Assembly: GCA_017306415.1 (NCBI GenBank)
Contig: JAFKIL010000003.1
Span: forward strand, 620,001 to 684,000
From: Microbacterium sp.
GTDB taxonomy: Bacteria; Actinomycetota; Actinomycetes; Actinomycetales; Microbacteriaceae
Direction of reading: 5' to 3'
Length of the DNA: 64,000 bases
Translations under genes and position numbers: made by a program
Shown here: piece by piece, positions 1 to 8,722 of the stretch
How the letters are laid out: each line of letters begins with the position of its first letter
How positions within the stretch are numbered: position 1 is the first letter of the stretch
Notes under the pieces: model-generated
The model's input: only the letters and a program-made list of their open reading frames with translations
Told to the model about the DNA's origin: nothing
The model's database searches: none

Positions 1-2
1 CC

Positions 3-413
3 TCCTGGGTCATCGGGGAGGGCCGCAACTTCGTGCGCACCATGGCGTCGCTCGCCGAGCGCGGGGTCGACCCGAGCGTGGTCGACGACCAGGTCGGGCG
101 CCTCACGTTCACGGACGACCTGGCCCGCGGCATCCGGCACCTCATCGAGGCGGGCGTCCCGTCCGGGGTCTACAACCTCACGGGATCCGGCGCACCGGCA
201 TCCTGGGCGCGCGTCGCGAAGTGGGTCTTCGAGCTGACGGGGAACGATCCCGCCCGCGTGACGCCGGTGTCCACCGAGGAGTACTACGCGTCGTCGACCG
301 GCCCGGTGGCCCCTCGTCCGCGCAACAGCGTGCTCGACCTGGAGAAGATCGCCGCGACCGGATTCGAGCCGCGCGACGCCTACGCGGCGCTGCGGGACTA
401 CCTCCGCGCGTGA
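3..413 (+). CDS. rmlD: dTDP-4-dehydrorhamnose reductase, C-terminal part (cut by window edge)
   Basis: The frame is open from the left edge and ends at TGA 411-413, leaving 136 residues of the C-terminal half. The opening residues SWVIGEGRNFVRTMASL, followed by VVDDQVGRLTFTDDLARGI and a GVYNLTGSG stretch, match the substrate-binding half of RmlD, which uses NAD(P)H to reduce dTDP-4-keto-L-rhamnose to dTDP-L-rhamnose for cell-surface polysaccharide. In many actinobacteria RmlD is fused behind an RmlC epimerase domain; the missing 5' part prevents testing this. The gene is convergent with the small membrane protein that follows, 12 nt away. Confidence 0.8.
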   Translation, partial: SWVIGEGRNFVRTMASLAERGVDPSVVDDQVGRLTFTDDLARGIRHLIEAGVPSGVYNLTGSGAPASWARVAKWVFELTGNDPARVTPVSTEEYYASSTGPVAPRPRNSVLDLEKIAATGFEPRDAYAALRDYLRA

Positions 414-425
414 GGGCGGCCGGCG

Positions 426-596
426 TCAGAGCTGGCGCTGGTTGTTGCGCCGCGTCGTGTGGATCGGGATCGCCATCGCGGCCGACACGAGCAGGATCCC
501 CAGGATGAAGATCACGGCCTGCCAGCCCACCACCGAGAACGCGAGGCCGAAGCAGGCGATGCCGACGATGAAGAGCAGGATCGAGACGATGAACAT
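426..596 (-). CDS. Small two-helix membrane protein, 56 aa
   Basis: A short minus-strand frame runs from ATG 596 to TGA 426, preceded by a GGGAGG ribosome binding site 7 nt upstream. The product starts MFIVSILLFIVGIACFGLAF and continues through a second hydrophobic stretch (AVIFILGILLVSAAMAIPI) to a basic tail, TTRRNNQRQL. It therefore looks like a two-helix inner-membrane protein with a cytoplasmic basic end. The strong binding site and strict hydrophobic pattern argue that it is real. Function is unknown; similar small proteins are common in actinobacteria near housekeeping genes. Confidence 0.6.
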   Translation of the reverse strand: MFIVSILLFIVGIACFGLAFSVVGWQAVIFILGILLVSAAMAIPIHTTRRNNQRQL

Positions 597-690
597 GCGG
601 GTCCCTCCCGGGGATACGGTGCGAGTCCAGGCTACCGCGGGTTGACGCGGACCGCTGTCGCGGCTGCGCGCCGCACGTGCGCGCGGACGA

Positions 691-1383
691 TCACGCCGCC
701 CCTTCGGCGGCCACGGCGGTCACCTCTGCGCTGACCAGGATCGGAAGGTGGTCGCTGAGCCCCTGCGGAAGGGTGCGGATGCGCTCGATGTCGAATCCGA
801 CGGACGTGGCGAAGTCGTAGTGGCCCCGGAAGAACCGGTACCGGGTATAGGTGCGCGAATCGCTCAGAGTCAGCTCGTAGCCCTGCTCGCGGACCTTCTG
901 CCCGAGGTTCTCCTTGAAGACCGGGTAGTTGTAATCGCCGACCATCAGCACGGGCAGTCCGTCGCCGAGCTGCTGCAACTCGGCGAGCGCCGTGCGGATC
1001 TGATGCCGGCGCAGCGAGTTGAGGGCGGTCAGCGGGGCGGCGTGGAAGGACGCGACGATGAACTCGCGTCCGCTGTCGATATCGAGGAGACGCACGCCGA
1101 GCATCCGCTCCTCGGCCGGCTTCAGCACCCGGTCGTGGAGCGACTTCTTGAGGGCGATGGAGCGGACCTCTTGCGGACGATACATGTCCGCGCGGTAGTA
1201 CACCGCCAGACCGAGCCGGTTGCGCTGCGTCGCGTCCGCCAGCCGGAGGCCGCCGATCGCGGCAGGGACGTCCGTCGTGTCGACCTCCTGGACGCACAGC
1301 ACATCGACGTCGTGGCGCTCCACGAGTGACTCGAGCTCGGCGGCCGCGCGATGCTTGCGCAGGTTGTAGGAGATGACCTTCAT
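691..1383 (-). CDS. Endonuclease/exonuclease/phosphatase-family hydrolase, 230 aa
   Basis: The protein shows the metal-dependent EEP (DNase I-like) fold from end to end: MKVISYNLRK at the N terminus carries the first Asn, LCVQEVD the metal-binding Glu, VGDYNYPVF the central Asp/Asn pair, and SDHLPILV the C-terminal Asp-His. There is no signal peptide, so it is cytoplasmic. The family includes DNases, sphingomyelinase-like and phosphoinositide phosphatases, and the substrate cannot be decided from sequence. The ATG at 1383 follows a purine-rich GGGGGCACG. It lies 70 nt downstream of truA on the same strand and may be co-transcribed with it. Confidence 0.8.
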   Translation of the reverse strand: MKVISYNLRKHRAAAELESLVERHDVDVLCVQEVDTTDVPAAIGGLRLADATQRNRLGLAVYYRADMYRPQEVRSIALKKSLHDRVLKPAEERMLGVRLLDIDSGREFIVASFHAAPLTALNSLRRHQIRTALAELQQLGDGLPVLMVGDYNYPVFKENLGQKVREQGYELTLSDSRTYTRYRFFRGHYDFATSVGFDIERIRTLPQGLSDHLPILVSAEVTAVAAEGAA

Positions 1384-1453
1384 CGTGCCCCCAGCCTAGG
1401 CATCCGCTGTGACCGGCGGACGACCTCTGCGCGAATGCATAGCGAACGACGGG

Positions 1454-2299
1454 CTATCCCGCATCGCGACGTGCCCGCGTCTGCTCGGCGCGGGCAGCGA
1501 GGAGGTCGTCGGCGGGATAGCCGATCTCGCGCAGCGTGAGTCCGCGCGCGGCCAGGACGGTGAACCCGCTCGTGCGCTGGGCGTCGTCGCGCAGGCGTGC
1601 GACGTCCGCGACCTCGAGGCGGCCGGCGCCGACCGCGGCGCACGCGCCGACGAGGGCACGCACCATCGAATGGCAGAACGCGTCGGCCTTGACGTCGGCG
1701 ACCAGCACGCCCTCCGCGTCGCGACGCCACTGGAAGACGAGGAGGGTACGGATCGTCGTCGCCTCCTCGCGCGCCTTGCAGTAGGCGGCGAAGTCGTGGA
1801 GGCCAACCAGCGAGCGCGCGGCGGCATCCATGCGGGCCACGTCGAGCCGGCCACGCACGGTCGTGGTCCGCAGGCGCTCGAGCGGATCGTAGCCGCTCAC
1901 GTCGTCGGCGACGCGGTACTCGTAGCGCCGCCAGACCGCGCTGAAGCGCGCGTCGAACCCTTCGGGCGCCACGGTCGCGCGGCGGACGGCGAGGTCGCTG
2001 TACGCGCCGAGCGCCCCTCGCACACGGTGCGCGAGCCGGCCCACGGGGTCGGATGCCTCCTCCCGCCGGGTGGTGGCACGCAGTCGTTCCTCCTGAGCGG
2101 CGTCGAGGTCCAGGTGCGCCACCTGGCCGTGCGCGTGCACTCCGGCATCCGTCCGTCCGGCGACGACCAGCGAGACCTCTCCGCCGAGGATGCGCGCGAT
2201 GGCGTCCTCGAGTGCGCCTTGCACGGTGCGAAGACCCGGCTGGCGCGCCCAGCCGCGGAAATGCGTCCCGTCGTACGCGATGTCGAGCCTGATCCGCAC
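1454..2299 (-). CDS. truA: tRNA pseudouridine synthase A (TruA), 281 aa
   Basis: TruA converts uridines 38-40 of the tRNA anticodon stem-loop to pseudouridine. The start, MRIRLDIAYDGTHFRGWARQ, and the catalytic motif GRTDAGVHA at about residues 48-56 (Asp51 is the nucleophile) are diagnostic. The later FCHSMVRALVGA block is the second conserved TruA region. Length fits the family; the last dozen residues (ARAEQTRARRDAG) are a non-conserved tail. In many bacteria truA follows rplQ; here it lies beyond a plus-strand gene pair instead. It is divergent from the acyltransferase gene. Confidence 0.95.
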   Translation of the reverse strand: MRIRLDIAYDGTHFRGWARQPGLRTVQGALEDAIARILGGEVSLVVAGRTDAGVHAHGQVAHLDLDAAQEERLRATTRREEASDPVGRLAHRVRGALGAYSDLAVRRATVAPEGFDARFSAVWRRYEYRVADDVSGYDPLERLRTTTVRGRLDVARMDAAARSLVGLHDFAAYCKAREEATTIRTLLVFQWRRDAEGVLVADVKADAFCHSMVRALVGACAAVGAGRLEVADVARLRDDAQRTSGFTVLAARGLTLREIGYPADDLLAARAEQTRARRDAG

Positions 2300-2404
2300 G
2301 GCTCCAGCCTAGCCAGCGCGCATCCGCCGCTCCCGGTCGCGCTCCCGGGCGCCGTCGGCGCGGGAACGTAGAATTGCACTCTCGTCCGATCCGGAACATC
2401 GCAC

Positions 2405-4354
2405 ATGTCCTCCCCCGCTTCCCCCTCGCTCCGGCCTGCGCGCTACGCAGGCCTCGACGGTCTGCGCGCCCTGGCCGTGGGCCTCGTGGTCGTGTACCAC
2501 CTGTTCCCGCAGTGGCTGCTGCGATCCGGTTTCGTGGGCGTCGACGTCTTCTTCGTCATCAGCGGGTTCCTGATCACCTCGCTGCTGCTGCGCGAGCGCG
2601 AGGTCACCGGCCGCATCCATCTGGTGGTGTTCTGGCGCCGCCGGGCACGACGTCTGCTGCCCGCCCTCGCCGTGATGGTGACGGTGTGCGCCACGTGGGC
2701 GTGGCTGGTGGGAGGCGACGTCCTCGTGCGGCTGGGCTGGCAGGTGCTGGGAGCCGCCACGTTCAGCTACAACTGGCTGTCCGTCGCCGGGGGCTCGGGG
2801 TACTTCTCCGCCGACACGCCCGAGCTGTTCCGCAACCTGTGGTCGCTCGCCGTCGAGGAGCAGTTCTACGTGCTGTGGCCGCTGCTGCTGCCGCTGATCC
2901 TGGTCCTGCCGCGGGCATGGGCGCGCGCGGCACTCGCCCTCGTGCTCGCCGCGGGCTCCGCGGTCTGGATGGGAGTGGTCGCCTCCGACGGCGGCGACCC
3001 GACGCGCGCGTACTTCGGCACGGACACGCACGCCTTCGGCATCCTGCTCGGCGTCGCACTCGCGTTCGTGCTGCCGCGGCTCCTCATCGCACCGCCTGCC
3101 TGGCTCGAGGGCCGCGTCGCCCGTGCGGTGGGCCTGACGGTCGGGCTGGCGACCGTCGTCGGGCTCGTCGGCGTCGCCATGCTGCCCGCCGGCGACGGGA
3201 TAGGGACGTTTCCGGGCGTTCTCCTCGCCGCCAGCGTCCTCACCGCTGTCGCCATCGTCGCGGGGGTCGCGCCGCGCTCGTGGTTCGGGCGCGCCGTCGA
3301 TGTCGCTCCCCTGCGGTGGATCGGCGACCGCTCGTATGCCATCTACCTGTGGCACTGGCCGGTGCTGGTGCTTCTCGTCGCGTCCGCGCAGACGGGACCG
3401 GCGGATGCGACGGTGCCCGTCTGGCTGGGACTGCTGACGCTCGCCCTCACGCTCGCCGCCGCCGAGCTCTCCTACCGCTTCGTCGAGCGTCCCGTCCGTC
3501 GCCGGGGTTTCCGCGGGTCGCTGCGGGAGCTGCGCGCACGGCTGGCCGGCACACCGCGATCCCGCTTCGGCGCCCTGGCGACTCTCGCGGTGGCACTCGG
3601 CGTCGTGAGCGGCACCACGGCCGCGATCGCGGCGGCGCCCGCCCGATCCTCGGGCGCGGATGTCGTCGCCGCGGGCGCGGAGGCCCTCCGGCAGGCATCC
3701 GCGTCTCCGGCCGTCTCGCCGCCGCTCGCCCCACCCACGCCACGCCCGTCGACGTCCGCCGCGGATCCGGGTCCCGTACCGGCGCCCACGCCGAGCGCCG
3801 TGGGCGGCGGCCAGATCACCGCGGTGGGCGACTCCGTGATGCTCGCCTCGGCACCGGCACTGCTCGAGCGGTACCCGGGGGCTCAGATCGACGCGAAGGT
3901 ATCTCGATCGATGTATGCCGCTCCGGGCATCCTCCGCGCGCTCGCGGCGGCGGGGCAGCTCCGGACGTACGTCGTGCTCGCCCTGGGCACGAACGGCGCC
4001 ATCGACACGGGTTCGCTGGACCAGGTCCGCGAGATCATCGGCCCGCAGCGCACGCTCGTGCTCGTCAACGCCTACGCTCCGCGGTCCTGGATCCCGGGCG
4101 TCAACCGGACGATCTCGGACTACGCCGCGCAGCACCCCGGCGTCGTCGTCGCGGACTGGTCGGATGCCATCGCGCCGCACGTGGGCCTCCTCGCCGGCGA
4201 CCACATCCACCCGGGGATGGCGGGCGGGCGGATCTTCGCGGCCAGTGTCGGCGACGCGATCGCCGCCGCAGAGGAGGCCAAGGCCCGCGCGCAGTACCTG
4301 ATGGCGCTGCGGGCGTACCGGCTCGCCCATCCGTACCTTCCGGAACCGCACTAG
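2405..4354 (+). CDS. Membrane acyltransferase 3 with C-terminal SGNH domain (OafA-like), 649 aa
   Basis: Residues 10-360 form an acyltransferase-3 membrane domain: GLDGLRALAVGLVVVYH carries the catalytic His, and FVGVDVFFVISGFLI and LWSLAVEEQFYVLWPLLL are further family motifs with about ten transmembrane helices. A Pro/Ser/Ala linker (about 425-465) leads to an SGNH hydrolase-like domain with GDS at 475-477, LGTNG at 527-531 and Asp599-x-x-His602. Such fusions acylate, usually O-acetylate, peptidoglycan or surface glycans outside the membrane. The next gene starts 9 nt downstream, so the two are probably one operon. A TAGAAT hexamer at 2369-2374 is a possible -10 but has no clear -35. Confidence 0.9.
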   Translation: MSSPASPSLRPARYAGLDGLRALAVGLVVVYHLFPQWLLRSGFVGVDVFFVISGFLITSLLLREREVTGRIHLVVFWRRRARRLLPALAVMVTVCATWAWLVGGDVLVRLGWQVLGAATFSYNWLSVAGGSGYFSADTPELFRNLWSLAVEEQFYVLWPLLLPLILVLPRAWARAALALVLAAGSAVWMGVVASDGGDPTRAYFGTDTHAFGILLGVALAFVLPRLLIAPPAWLEGRVARAVGLTVGLATVVGLVGVAMLPAGDGIGTFPGVLLAASVLTAVAIVAGVAPRSWFGRAVDVAPLRWIGDRSYAIYLWHWPVLVLLVASAQTGPADATVPVWLGLLTLALTLAAAELSYRFVERPVRRRGFRGSLRELRARLAGTPRSRFGALATLAVALGVVSGTTAAIAAAPARSSGADVVAAGAEALRQASASPAVSPPLAPPTPRPSTSAADPGPVPAPTPSAVGGGQITAVGDSVMLASAPALLERYPGAQIDAKVSRSMYAAPGILRALAAAGQLRTYVVLALGTNGAIDTGSLDQVREIIGPQRTLVLVNAYAPRSWIPGVNRTISDYAAQHPGVVVADWSDAIAPHVGLLAGDHIHPGMAGGRIFAASVGDAIAAAEEAKARAQYLMALRAYRLAHPYLPEPH

Positions 4355-4363
4355 CCGGCCGCG

Positions 4364-5755
4364 ATGACGAGCTTCCGCTCCCGGCTCGCGCTCTCGCTGC
4401 GCTCCGCAGCGGTGACCACCGCGGCCGCGCTCGTGACGCTCGCCGTCGCCGTGCTGCTCGACCCCGAGCCCGGTCCCGCGATCTTCGGCATGCTCCTGGC
4501 CGTCTCGCTATCGCGCAGTCAGCTCGAGCGCGACCTGCGCGGGCGGCTCGAGGCGGGTCTCGTGCTCCCGCTCGTCGCCCTGATGGGTGCGGGCGTCGGT
4601 GCGCTCCTCGTCTCCCTCCCCTGGCTCGGCGCCCTGGTGTTCACGCTGGCCGTCACGCTCTCCGTGTACCTCCGCCGTTTCGGCGAGCTCTGGCGACGGA
4701 TCGGCGGGCTCATCGCACTGCCGTTCACCGTCCTCCTCGTCGCGCCGCTGCAGAGCGAGCGTCTGGGACCCGGGGGAAGCCTCCTGGTGACGCTCGCCGT
4801 CGGCGTCACGGCCTGGATCGCGGTCACGGTGCTCCAGCTCGCGGCGGCGCGTCTGGGCGCGCTGACGCCTGCGTCCGTCCGTCCTCCCGCGCCGTCGGAG
4901 GGTTCGCCGTCGCCGCGCACCCCACCGCGCCTCGATGCGACGACCCGCCTCGCTGTCCAGATGGGGGCAGCGGTGGGGATCGCGTTCGTCGTCGGCTACC
5001 TCGTGTTCCCGGACCGGTGGTCGTGGATCGTGCTGACGGCCCTGCTGGTCACCGTCGGGAATGCCGGTCGCGCGGATGTGACGCACAAGGCGGTGCAGCG
5101 CGTCATCGGCGCAGGCGTCGGATCGGTGATCGCGCTCGTGCCGCTCCTGCTGCCCCATCCGGCACCGGTCGTGGCCATCGGGATCGCACTCGTTGCCCTC
5201 TTCGCTGGACTCGCAGCGCGTCCATTCGGGTATCTGTGGTGGACGCTCGCCGTGACGGTCGTGCTCGCGCTCGCGCAGAGCGTCACCGCCGGACGGTTTT
5301 CCCTGCTCGAGCGGTGGGAGGAGATCGCGCTCGGCGCGGTGATCGCCGTCGCGGTGGCCTGGCTGCTGCTCCCGGTGCGTTCGGAGTCCACCGTGCGTCG
5401 CCGGCTCGCCGACCTCCTGTCGGCGACGGCGGACTGGCTCGAGATCGTCACCGCACCGGAGAGAGCACCGGACGCCGGCGACGCGGATGCGCCCCGCGCG
5501 CGGGTGGACGTGGCGCTCGCGCGCGTGACGAGGGTCGCCGCCCCCTTCGACGCGGCCCGGCGCTGGCTTCCGCCGTCCTGGCGTCCGCGCGCGTGCGGGT
5601 GGCTCGACACGACTCGGAGCGCCGTCGCACTGCTCCTCGATCGGCCGCGGATCGGAGCGCGCCGTCCCCTCGGCGCCGTCCGACGCTCGCTGCGCGCACC
5701 CGACGAGCTCCAGGCGGCCCTCGACGCGCTCCTCGAGGCCGCATCCGGGAGCTGA
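4364..5755 (+). CDS. FUSC-family integral membrane protein, 463 aa
   Basis: Two sets of about five to six hydrophobic helices are separated by a polar loop (residues 160-185), and the second set carries the FUSC/aromatic-acid-exporter signature (RWSWIVLTALLVTVGNAGRADVTHKAVQR, with the core VLTALLVTVGN). The C-terminal 110 residues are hydrophilic and Arg-rich, probably cytoplasmic. The family includes the AaeB and YccS proteins, and substrates are rarely known. It follows the acyltransferase by 9 nt, suggesting a joint cell-envelope role. It ends just before a bidirectional terminator shared with rplQ. Confidence 0.75.
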   Translation: MTSFRSRLALSLRSAAVTTAAALVTLAVAVLLDPEPGPAIFGMLLAVSLSRSQLERDLRGRLEAGLVLPLVALMGAGVGALLVSLPWLGALVFTLAVTLSVYLRRFGELWRRIGGLIALPFTVLLVAPLQSERLGPGGSLLVTLAVGVTAWIAVTVLQLAAARLGALTPASVRPPAPSEGSPSPRTPPRLDATTRLAVQMGAAVGIAFVVGYLVFPDRWSWIVLTALLVTVGNAGRADVTHKAVQRVIGAGVGSVIALVPLLLPHPAPVVAIGIALVALFAGLAARPFGYLWWTLAVTVVLALAQSVTAGRFSLLERWEEIALGAVIAVAVAWLLLPVRSESTVRRRLADLLSATADWLEIVTAPERAPDAGDADAPRARVDVALARVTRVAAPFDAARRWLPPSWRPRACGWLDTTRSAVALLLDRPRIGARRPLGAVRRSLRAPDELQAALDALLEAASGS

Positions 5756-5769
5756 CGGGGCCGGAGATG

Positions 5770-5807
5770 AGAGACGGCCCGCGCACCGAGGTGCATGGGC
5801 CGTCTCT
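5770..5807. terminator. Bidirectional terminator between FUSC gene and rplQ
   Basis: AGAGACGGCCC (5770-5780) pairs perfectly with GGGCCGTCTCT (5797-5807), an 11-bp stem with a 16-nt loop. It sits between the convergent ends of the FUSC gene and rplQ, so it likely stops transcription from both sides. Confidence 0.8.
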
Positions 5808-5817
5808 GCGAAGGGTC

Positions 5818-6384
5818 TTACTCGGACTTCTCCTCGGCCGGCGTCTCGTCCGCGGCATCCGCGGCCGGAGCGTCGTCGGGGGTCTCCTCGACCGCGGCGT
5901 CGGCAGCGGCGGCCTCGGGGGTCTCCTCCGCCGGAGCCTCCTCGACAGGGGTCTCCTCCGCGGCGGGCGCCGGGGTCGCCGACTCCGCCTTCGCCGACTT
6001 CTTGACCGACGTCGCCTTCTTGGTCACGGGCTCGAGGACGAGCTCGATGACCGCCATCGGCGCGTTGTCGCCCTTGCGGTTGCCGATCTTCGTGATGCGG
6101 GTGTAGCCGCCCTCACGCTCGGCGACCAGCGGCGCGATCTCGGTGAAGAGGACGTGCACGACCTCCTTGTCGCCGATGACGCTCAGCACGCGACGACGCG
6201 CGTGGAGGTCGCCACGCTTGGCGAACGTGATGAGGCGCTCGGCGAGCGGACGCACGCGCTTCGCCTTCGTCTCGGTGGTCTGGATCGACTTGTGCGTGAA
6301 CAGCGCAGCGGCGAGGTTCGCGAGCAGCAGGCGCTCGTGGGCGGGGCCGCCTCCGAGGCGGGGACCCTTGGTGGGCTTAGGCAT
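5818..6384 (-). CDS. rplQ: 50S ribosomal protein L17 with long acidic tail, 188 aa
   Basis: The first 120 residues, [20 protein letters not shown] onward through the [19 protein letters not shown] block, are ordinary L17, which lines the peptide-exit region of the large subunit. Residues 125-188 are an added low-complexity tail rich in Ala, Glu, Pro and Thr (repeats of the EETPEE type), making the protein about half again as long as the usual 120. Similar tails occur on other actinobacterial L17 proteins. It is the last gene of the alpha operon, 35 nt after rpoA, and is followed by a strong terminator. Confidence 0.97.
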   Translation of the reverse strand: MPKPTKGPRLGGGPAHERLLLANLAAALFTHKSIQTTETKAKRVRPLAERLITFAKRGDLHARRRVLSVIGDKEVVHVLFTEIAPLVAEREGGYTRITKIGNRKGDNAPMAVIELVLEPVTKKATSVKKSAKAESATPAPAAEETPVEEAPAEETPEAAAADAAVEETPDDAPAADAADETPAEEKSE

Positions 6385-6419
6385 TGTTGATTACTCCAGG
6401 GTGAAAGTCGATCGGGCGA

Positions 6420-7409
6420 TCAGGCGGTCTCGTCGTCGTAGCCGCCGTAGAAGTGCGCGCCGTCGAACCCGGGGACCGAGTCCTTCAGCGACAGGCCGAG
6501 CGACGTCAGCTTGTCGCGCACCTCGTCGACCGACTTCTGGCCGAAGTTGCGGATGTTCATCAGCTGGGTCTCGGACAGAGCGACGAGCTCGGAGACCGTG
6601 TTGATGCCCTCACGCTTCAGGCAGTTGTACGACCGCACCGACAGGTCGAGGTCCTCGATGGGCATCGACAGCTCGTTCGACAGGACCGTCTCGACCGGCG
6701 CGGGGCCGATCTCGATGCCCTCGGCGTCGACGTTCAGCTCGCGGGCGAGGCCGAACAGCTCGGTCAGCGTGCGACCGGCGGACGCCACGGCGTCGCGCGG
6801 GGCGATGGAGGACTTCGACTCCACGTCGAGCACGAGCTTGTCGAAGTCGGTGCGCTCGCCCGCACGCGTCGCGTCGACGCGGTAGCTGACCTTGAGCACC
6901 GGCGAGTAGATCGAGTCGATCGGGATCTGCCCCGCCTCGGCGTACTCGTTGCGGTTCTGCGTGGCCGACACGTAGCCGCGGCCGCGCTCGATCGTGAGCT
7001 CGAGCTCGAAGCGCGCGGTGTCGTTCAGGGTCGCGATGACCAGTTCGGGGTTGTGCACCTCGACGCCGGCCGGAGCGGAGATGTCGGCGGCGGTGACCTC
7101 ACCGGCGCCGGTCTTGCGCAGGTACGCCGTGATCGGCTCGTCGCGCTCGCTGGAGACGACCAGCTGCTTGATGTTGAGGATGATCTCGGTGACATCCTCC
7201 TTGACACCCGGAATGGTGCTGAACTCGTGGAGGACGCCGTCGATGCGGATGCTGGTGACCGCCGCCCCCGGGATCGAGGACAGAAGGCTGCGACGCAGCG
7301 CATTGCCGATGGTGTAGCCGAAGCCGGGCTCCAGGGGCTCGATGATGAAGCGGCTGCGGAACTCCCCGATCTTCTCCTCGGTCAGGGTGGGACGCTGTGC
7401 GATGAGCAC
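6420..7409 (-). CDS. rpoA: RNA polymerase alpha subunit, 329 aa
   Basis: Alpha dimerises to nucleate RNA polymerase assembly. The N-terminal domain contains [20 protein letters not shown] and the C-terminal domain the helix-hairpin-helix [15 protein letters not shown] and [13 protein letters not shown] used for contacts with DNA and activators. I set the start at GTG 7409 (encoding the start of (M)[16 protein letters not shown]) because it has a GAAAGGAA binding site and matches the conserved actinobacterial N terminus; an upstream ATG at 7448 would add 13 unconserved residues. It is preceded by a 164-nt intergenic region with two hairpins. Confidence 0.97.
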   Translation of the reverse strand: MLIAQRPTLTEEKIGEFRSRFIIEPLEPGFGYTIGNALRRSLLSSIPGAAVTSIRIDGVLHEFSTIPGVKEDVTEIILNIKQLVVSSERDEPITAYLRKTGAGEVTAADISAPAGVEVHNPELVIATLNDTARFELELTIERGRGYVSATQNRNEYAEAGQIPIDSIYSPVLKVSYRVDATRAGERTDFDKLVLDVESKSSIAPRDAVASAGRTLTELFGLARELNVDAEGIEIGPAPVETVLSNELSMPIEDLDLSVRSYNCLKREGINTVSELVALSETQLMNIRNFGQKSVDEVRDKLTSLGLSLKDSVPGFDGAHFYGGYDDETA

Positions 7410-7481
7410 TATGTGTTCCTTTCGTGCGACGTGCCCGCTATATGACACGTGCAGTGGGTGAGGTGTTGAGTTTTATCCGTG

Positions 7482-7504
7482 GGATGCCTCGTGGCGAGGC
7501 ATCC
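7482..7504 (-). repeat. Short palindrome, GGATGCC type, copy 1
   Basis: GGATGCCTCG (7482-7491) and CGAGGCATCC (7495-7504) form a perfect 10-bp hairpin with a 3-nt loop in the rpsK-rpoA spacer. A related palindrome lies at 51554-51578 after rpoC (nearly the same arms) and another at 8500-8528. It may be an mRNA processing or attenuation structure, or a mobile palindrome. Confidence 0.65.
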
Positions 7505-7517
7505 GAAGCGTCGGGCC

Positions 7518-7559
7518 GACCGGGGAGCAGGCGCAGTCCCGCGACTGCTCCCGGCGGTC
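7518..7559 (-). other. Intercistronic hairpin after rpsK
   Basis: GACCGGGGAGCAG pairs with CTGCTCCCGGCGGTC across an 18-nt centre, with small bulges. It begins 15 nt beyond the rpsK stop and has no U-tract, so it is more likely a stabilising or attenuating structure than a full terminator, since rpoA must be expressed from upstream. Confidence 0.5.
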
Positions 7560-7573
7560 AGCCGTGGAGGATG

Positions 7574-7972
7574 TCAGACGCGGCGGCGCTTGGGCGGGCG
7601 GCAGCCGTTGTGCGCCTGGGGCGTCACGTCCTGGATCGAGCCGACCTCGAGGCCGGCGGCCTGCAGCGAGCGGATCGCGGTCTCGCGGCCCGAACCCGGA
7701 CCCTTCACGAAGACGTCGACCTTCTTGACGCCGTGCTCGGCGGCCTGACGGGCGGCCGACTCGGCGGCCATGCCGGCCGCGTACGGCGTCGACTTGCGGG
7801 AGCCCTTGAAGCCCACGCCACCCGACGACGCCCAGCTGATGACGGCGCCCGAGGGGTCCGTGATCGAGACGATCGTGTTGTTGAACGTCGACTTGATGTG
7901 GGCGTGGCCCAGCGCGATGTTCTTCTTCTCCTTGCGGCGCGGCTTGCGCGCGGCGGACTTGGCCTGTGCCAT
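7574..7972 (-). CDS. rpsK: 30S ribosomal protein S11, 132 aa
   Basis: S11 sits on the 30S platform near the mRNA exit site. The run [18 protein letters not shown] and the C-terminal [17 protein letters not shown] are diagnostic, and the length is typical. It begins 32 nt downstream of rpsM and belongs to the alpha operon. The basic N terminus ([17 protein letters not shown]) is usual for actinobacteria. Confidence 0.98.
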   Translation of the reverse strand: MAQAKSAARKPRRKEKKNIALGHAHIKSTFNNTIVSITDPSGAVISWASSGGVGFKGSRKSTPYAAGMAAESAARQAAEHGVKKVDVFVKGPGSGRETAIRSLQAAGLEVGSIQDVTPQAHNGCRPPKRRRV

Positions 7973-8004
7973 GAGTTCTCTTCTCCTAAACCTTCAGGGC
8001 GCGC

Positions 8005-8385
8005 TTACTTGCGGCCGGCCTTCTTCTTGCCGGCGACGGTGCGCTTCGGGCCCTTGCGGGTGCGAGCGTTCGTCTTGGTGCGCTGGCCGCGCACGGGAAG
8101 GCCGCGACGGTGGCGGATGCCCTCGTACGAGCCGATCTCGACCTTGCGGCGGATGTCTGCGGCGACCTCGCGGCGCAGGTCACCCTCCACCTTGTAGGTG
8201 CCCTCGATGTGGTCGCGGAGCGCGATGAGCTGGTCATCGGTGAGGTCCTTGACGCGGATGTTCTCGTCGATCTCCGTCGCCTTGAGGATCTCGTTCGAGC
8301 GGGTACGGCCGATGCCGTAGATGTAGGTCAGGGCGATGACCACGCGCTTGTCGCGCGGGATGTCGACGCCGGCGAGACGTGCCAT
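8005..8385 (-). CDS. rpsM: 30S ribosomal protein S13, 126 aa
   Basis: [20 protein letters not shown] and the [15 protein letters not shown] helix-hairpin region identify S13, which contacts the P-site tRNA and the 50S head bridge. The basic C-terminal tail ([20 protein letters not shown]) is normal. It is the first large gene of the alpha operon and is preceded by a structured 154-nt spacer from rpmJ. Confidence 0.98.
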   Translation of the reverse strand: MARLAGVDIPRDKRVVIALTYIYGIGRTRSNEILKATEIDENIRVKDLTDDQLIALRDHIEGTYKVEGDLRREVAADIRRKVEIGSYEGIRHRRGLPVRGQRTKTNARTRKGPKRTVAGKKKAGRK

Positions 8386-8418
8386 GCGGCTCTCCTAGGA
8401 GTGTCGTGGAGGTGTGGA

Positions 8419-8478
8419 GCAGGATCGGTGCCCGGGCCTCCGCCCGAGGTGTCCCCTCTCGCGAGGTTCTGATCCTGC
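8419..8478 (-). other. Structured spacer upstream of rpsM
   Basis: GCAGGATC (8419-8426) pairs with GATCCTGC (8471-8478), enclosing a smaller hairpin with CGGGC/GCCCG arms at 8433-8446. With the palindrome at 8500-8528 it makes most of the rpmJ-rpsM spacer double-stranded in the transcript. It could be a translational control leader for rpsM-rpsK, but no known ribosomal-protein leader is recognised by eye. Confidence 0.4.
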
Positions 8479-8499
8479 CGTTGTGTGTATTGAGTTGTG

Positions 8500-8528
8500 T
8501 CCGGATGCCGCGACCCGCGGCATCCGGA
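8500..8528 (-). repeat. Short palindrome, GGATGCC type, copy 2
   Basis: TCCGGATGCCGCG (8500-8512) and CGCGGCATCCGGA (8516-8528) are perfect 13-nt inverted repeats around a 3-nt loop. It lies 11 nt beyond the rpmJ stop. It has the same GGATGCC/GGCATCC core as the copies at 7482 and 51554. Confidence 0.65.
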
Positions 8529-8539
8529 AAGCCTGCGGA

Positions 8540-8656
8540 CTAGCCCTGACGCTGCTTGTGGCGCGGGTTCGACTTGCAGATGACCATGACGCGGCCGTGA
8601 CGGCGGATCACCTTGCAGTGGTCGCAGATCGGCTTGACGCTCGGGTTGACCTTCAT
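8540..8656 (-). CDS. rpmJ: 50S ribosomal protein L36, 38 aa
   Basis: The product [20 protein letters not shown] followed by [18 protein letters not shown] is the zinc-type L36, with Cys11, Cys14, Cys27 and a late His forming the zinc site. ATG 8656 to TAG 8540. It follows infA by 66 nt, the standard order. Confidence 0.97.
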   Translation of the reverse strand: MKVNPSVKPICDHCKVIRRHGRVMVICKSNPRHKQRQG

Positions 8657-8722
8657 GTTGCTTCCTGTTCGCTGTCTTCGCCGGGCGGGCACGGATGCCC
8701 GGGGCGTTACTTCTCGACCGGT

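Noticed and set aside
2374-6390. A very long open frame (over 1300 codons) on the plus strand through the acyltransferase, FUSC and rplQ region
   Set aside because: It is out of frame with clear gene families on both strands and has the Arg/Pro/Ala composition of a GC-rich shadow frame.
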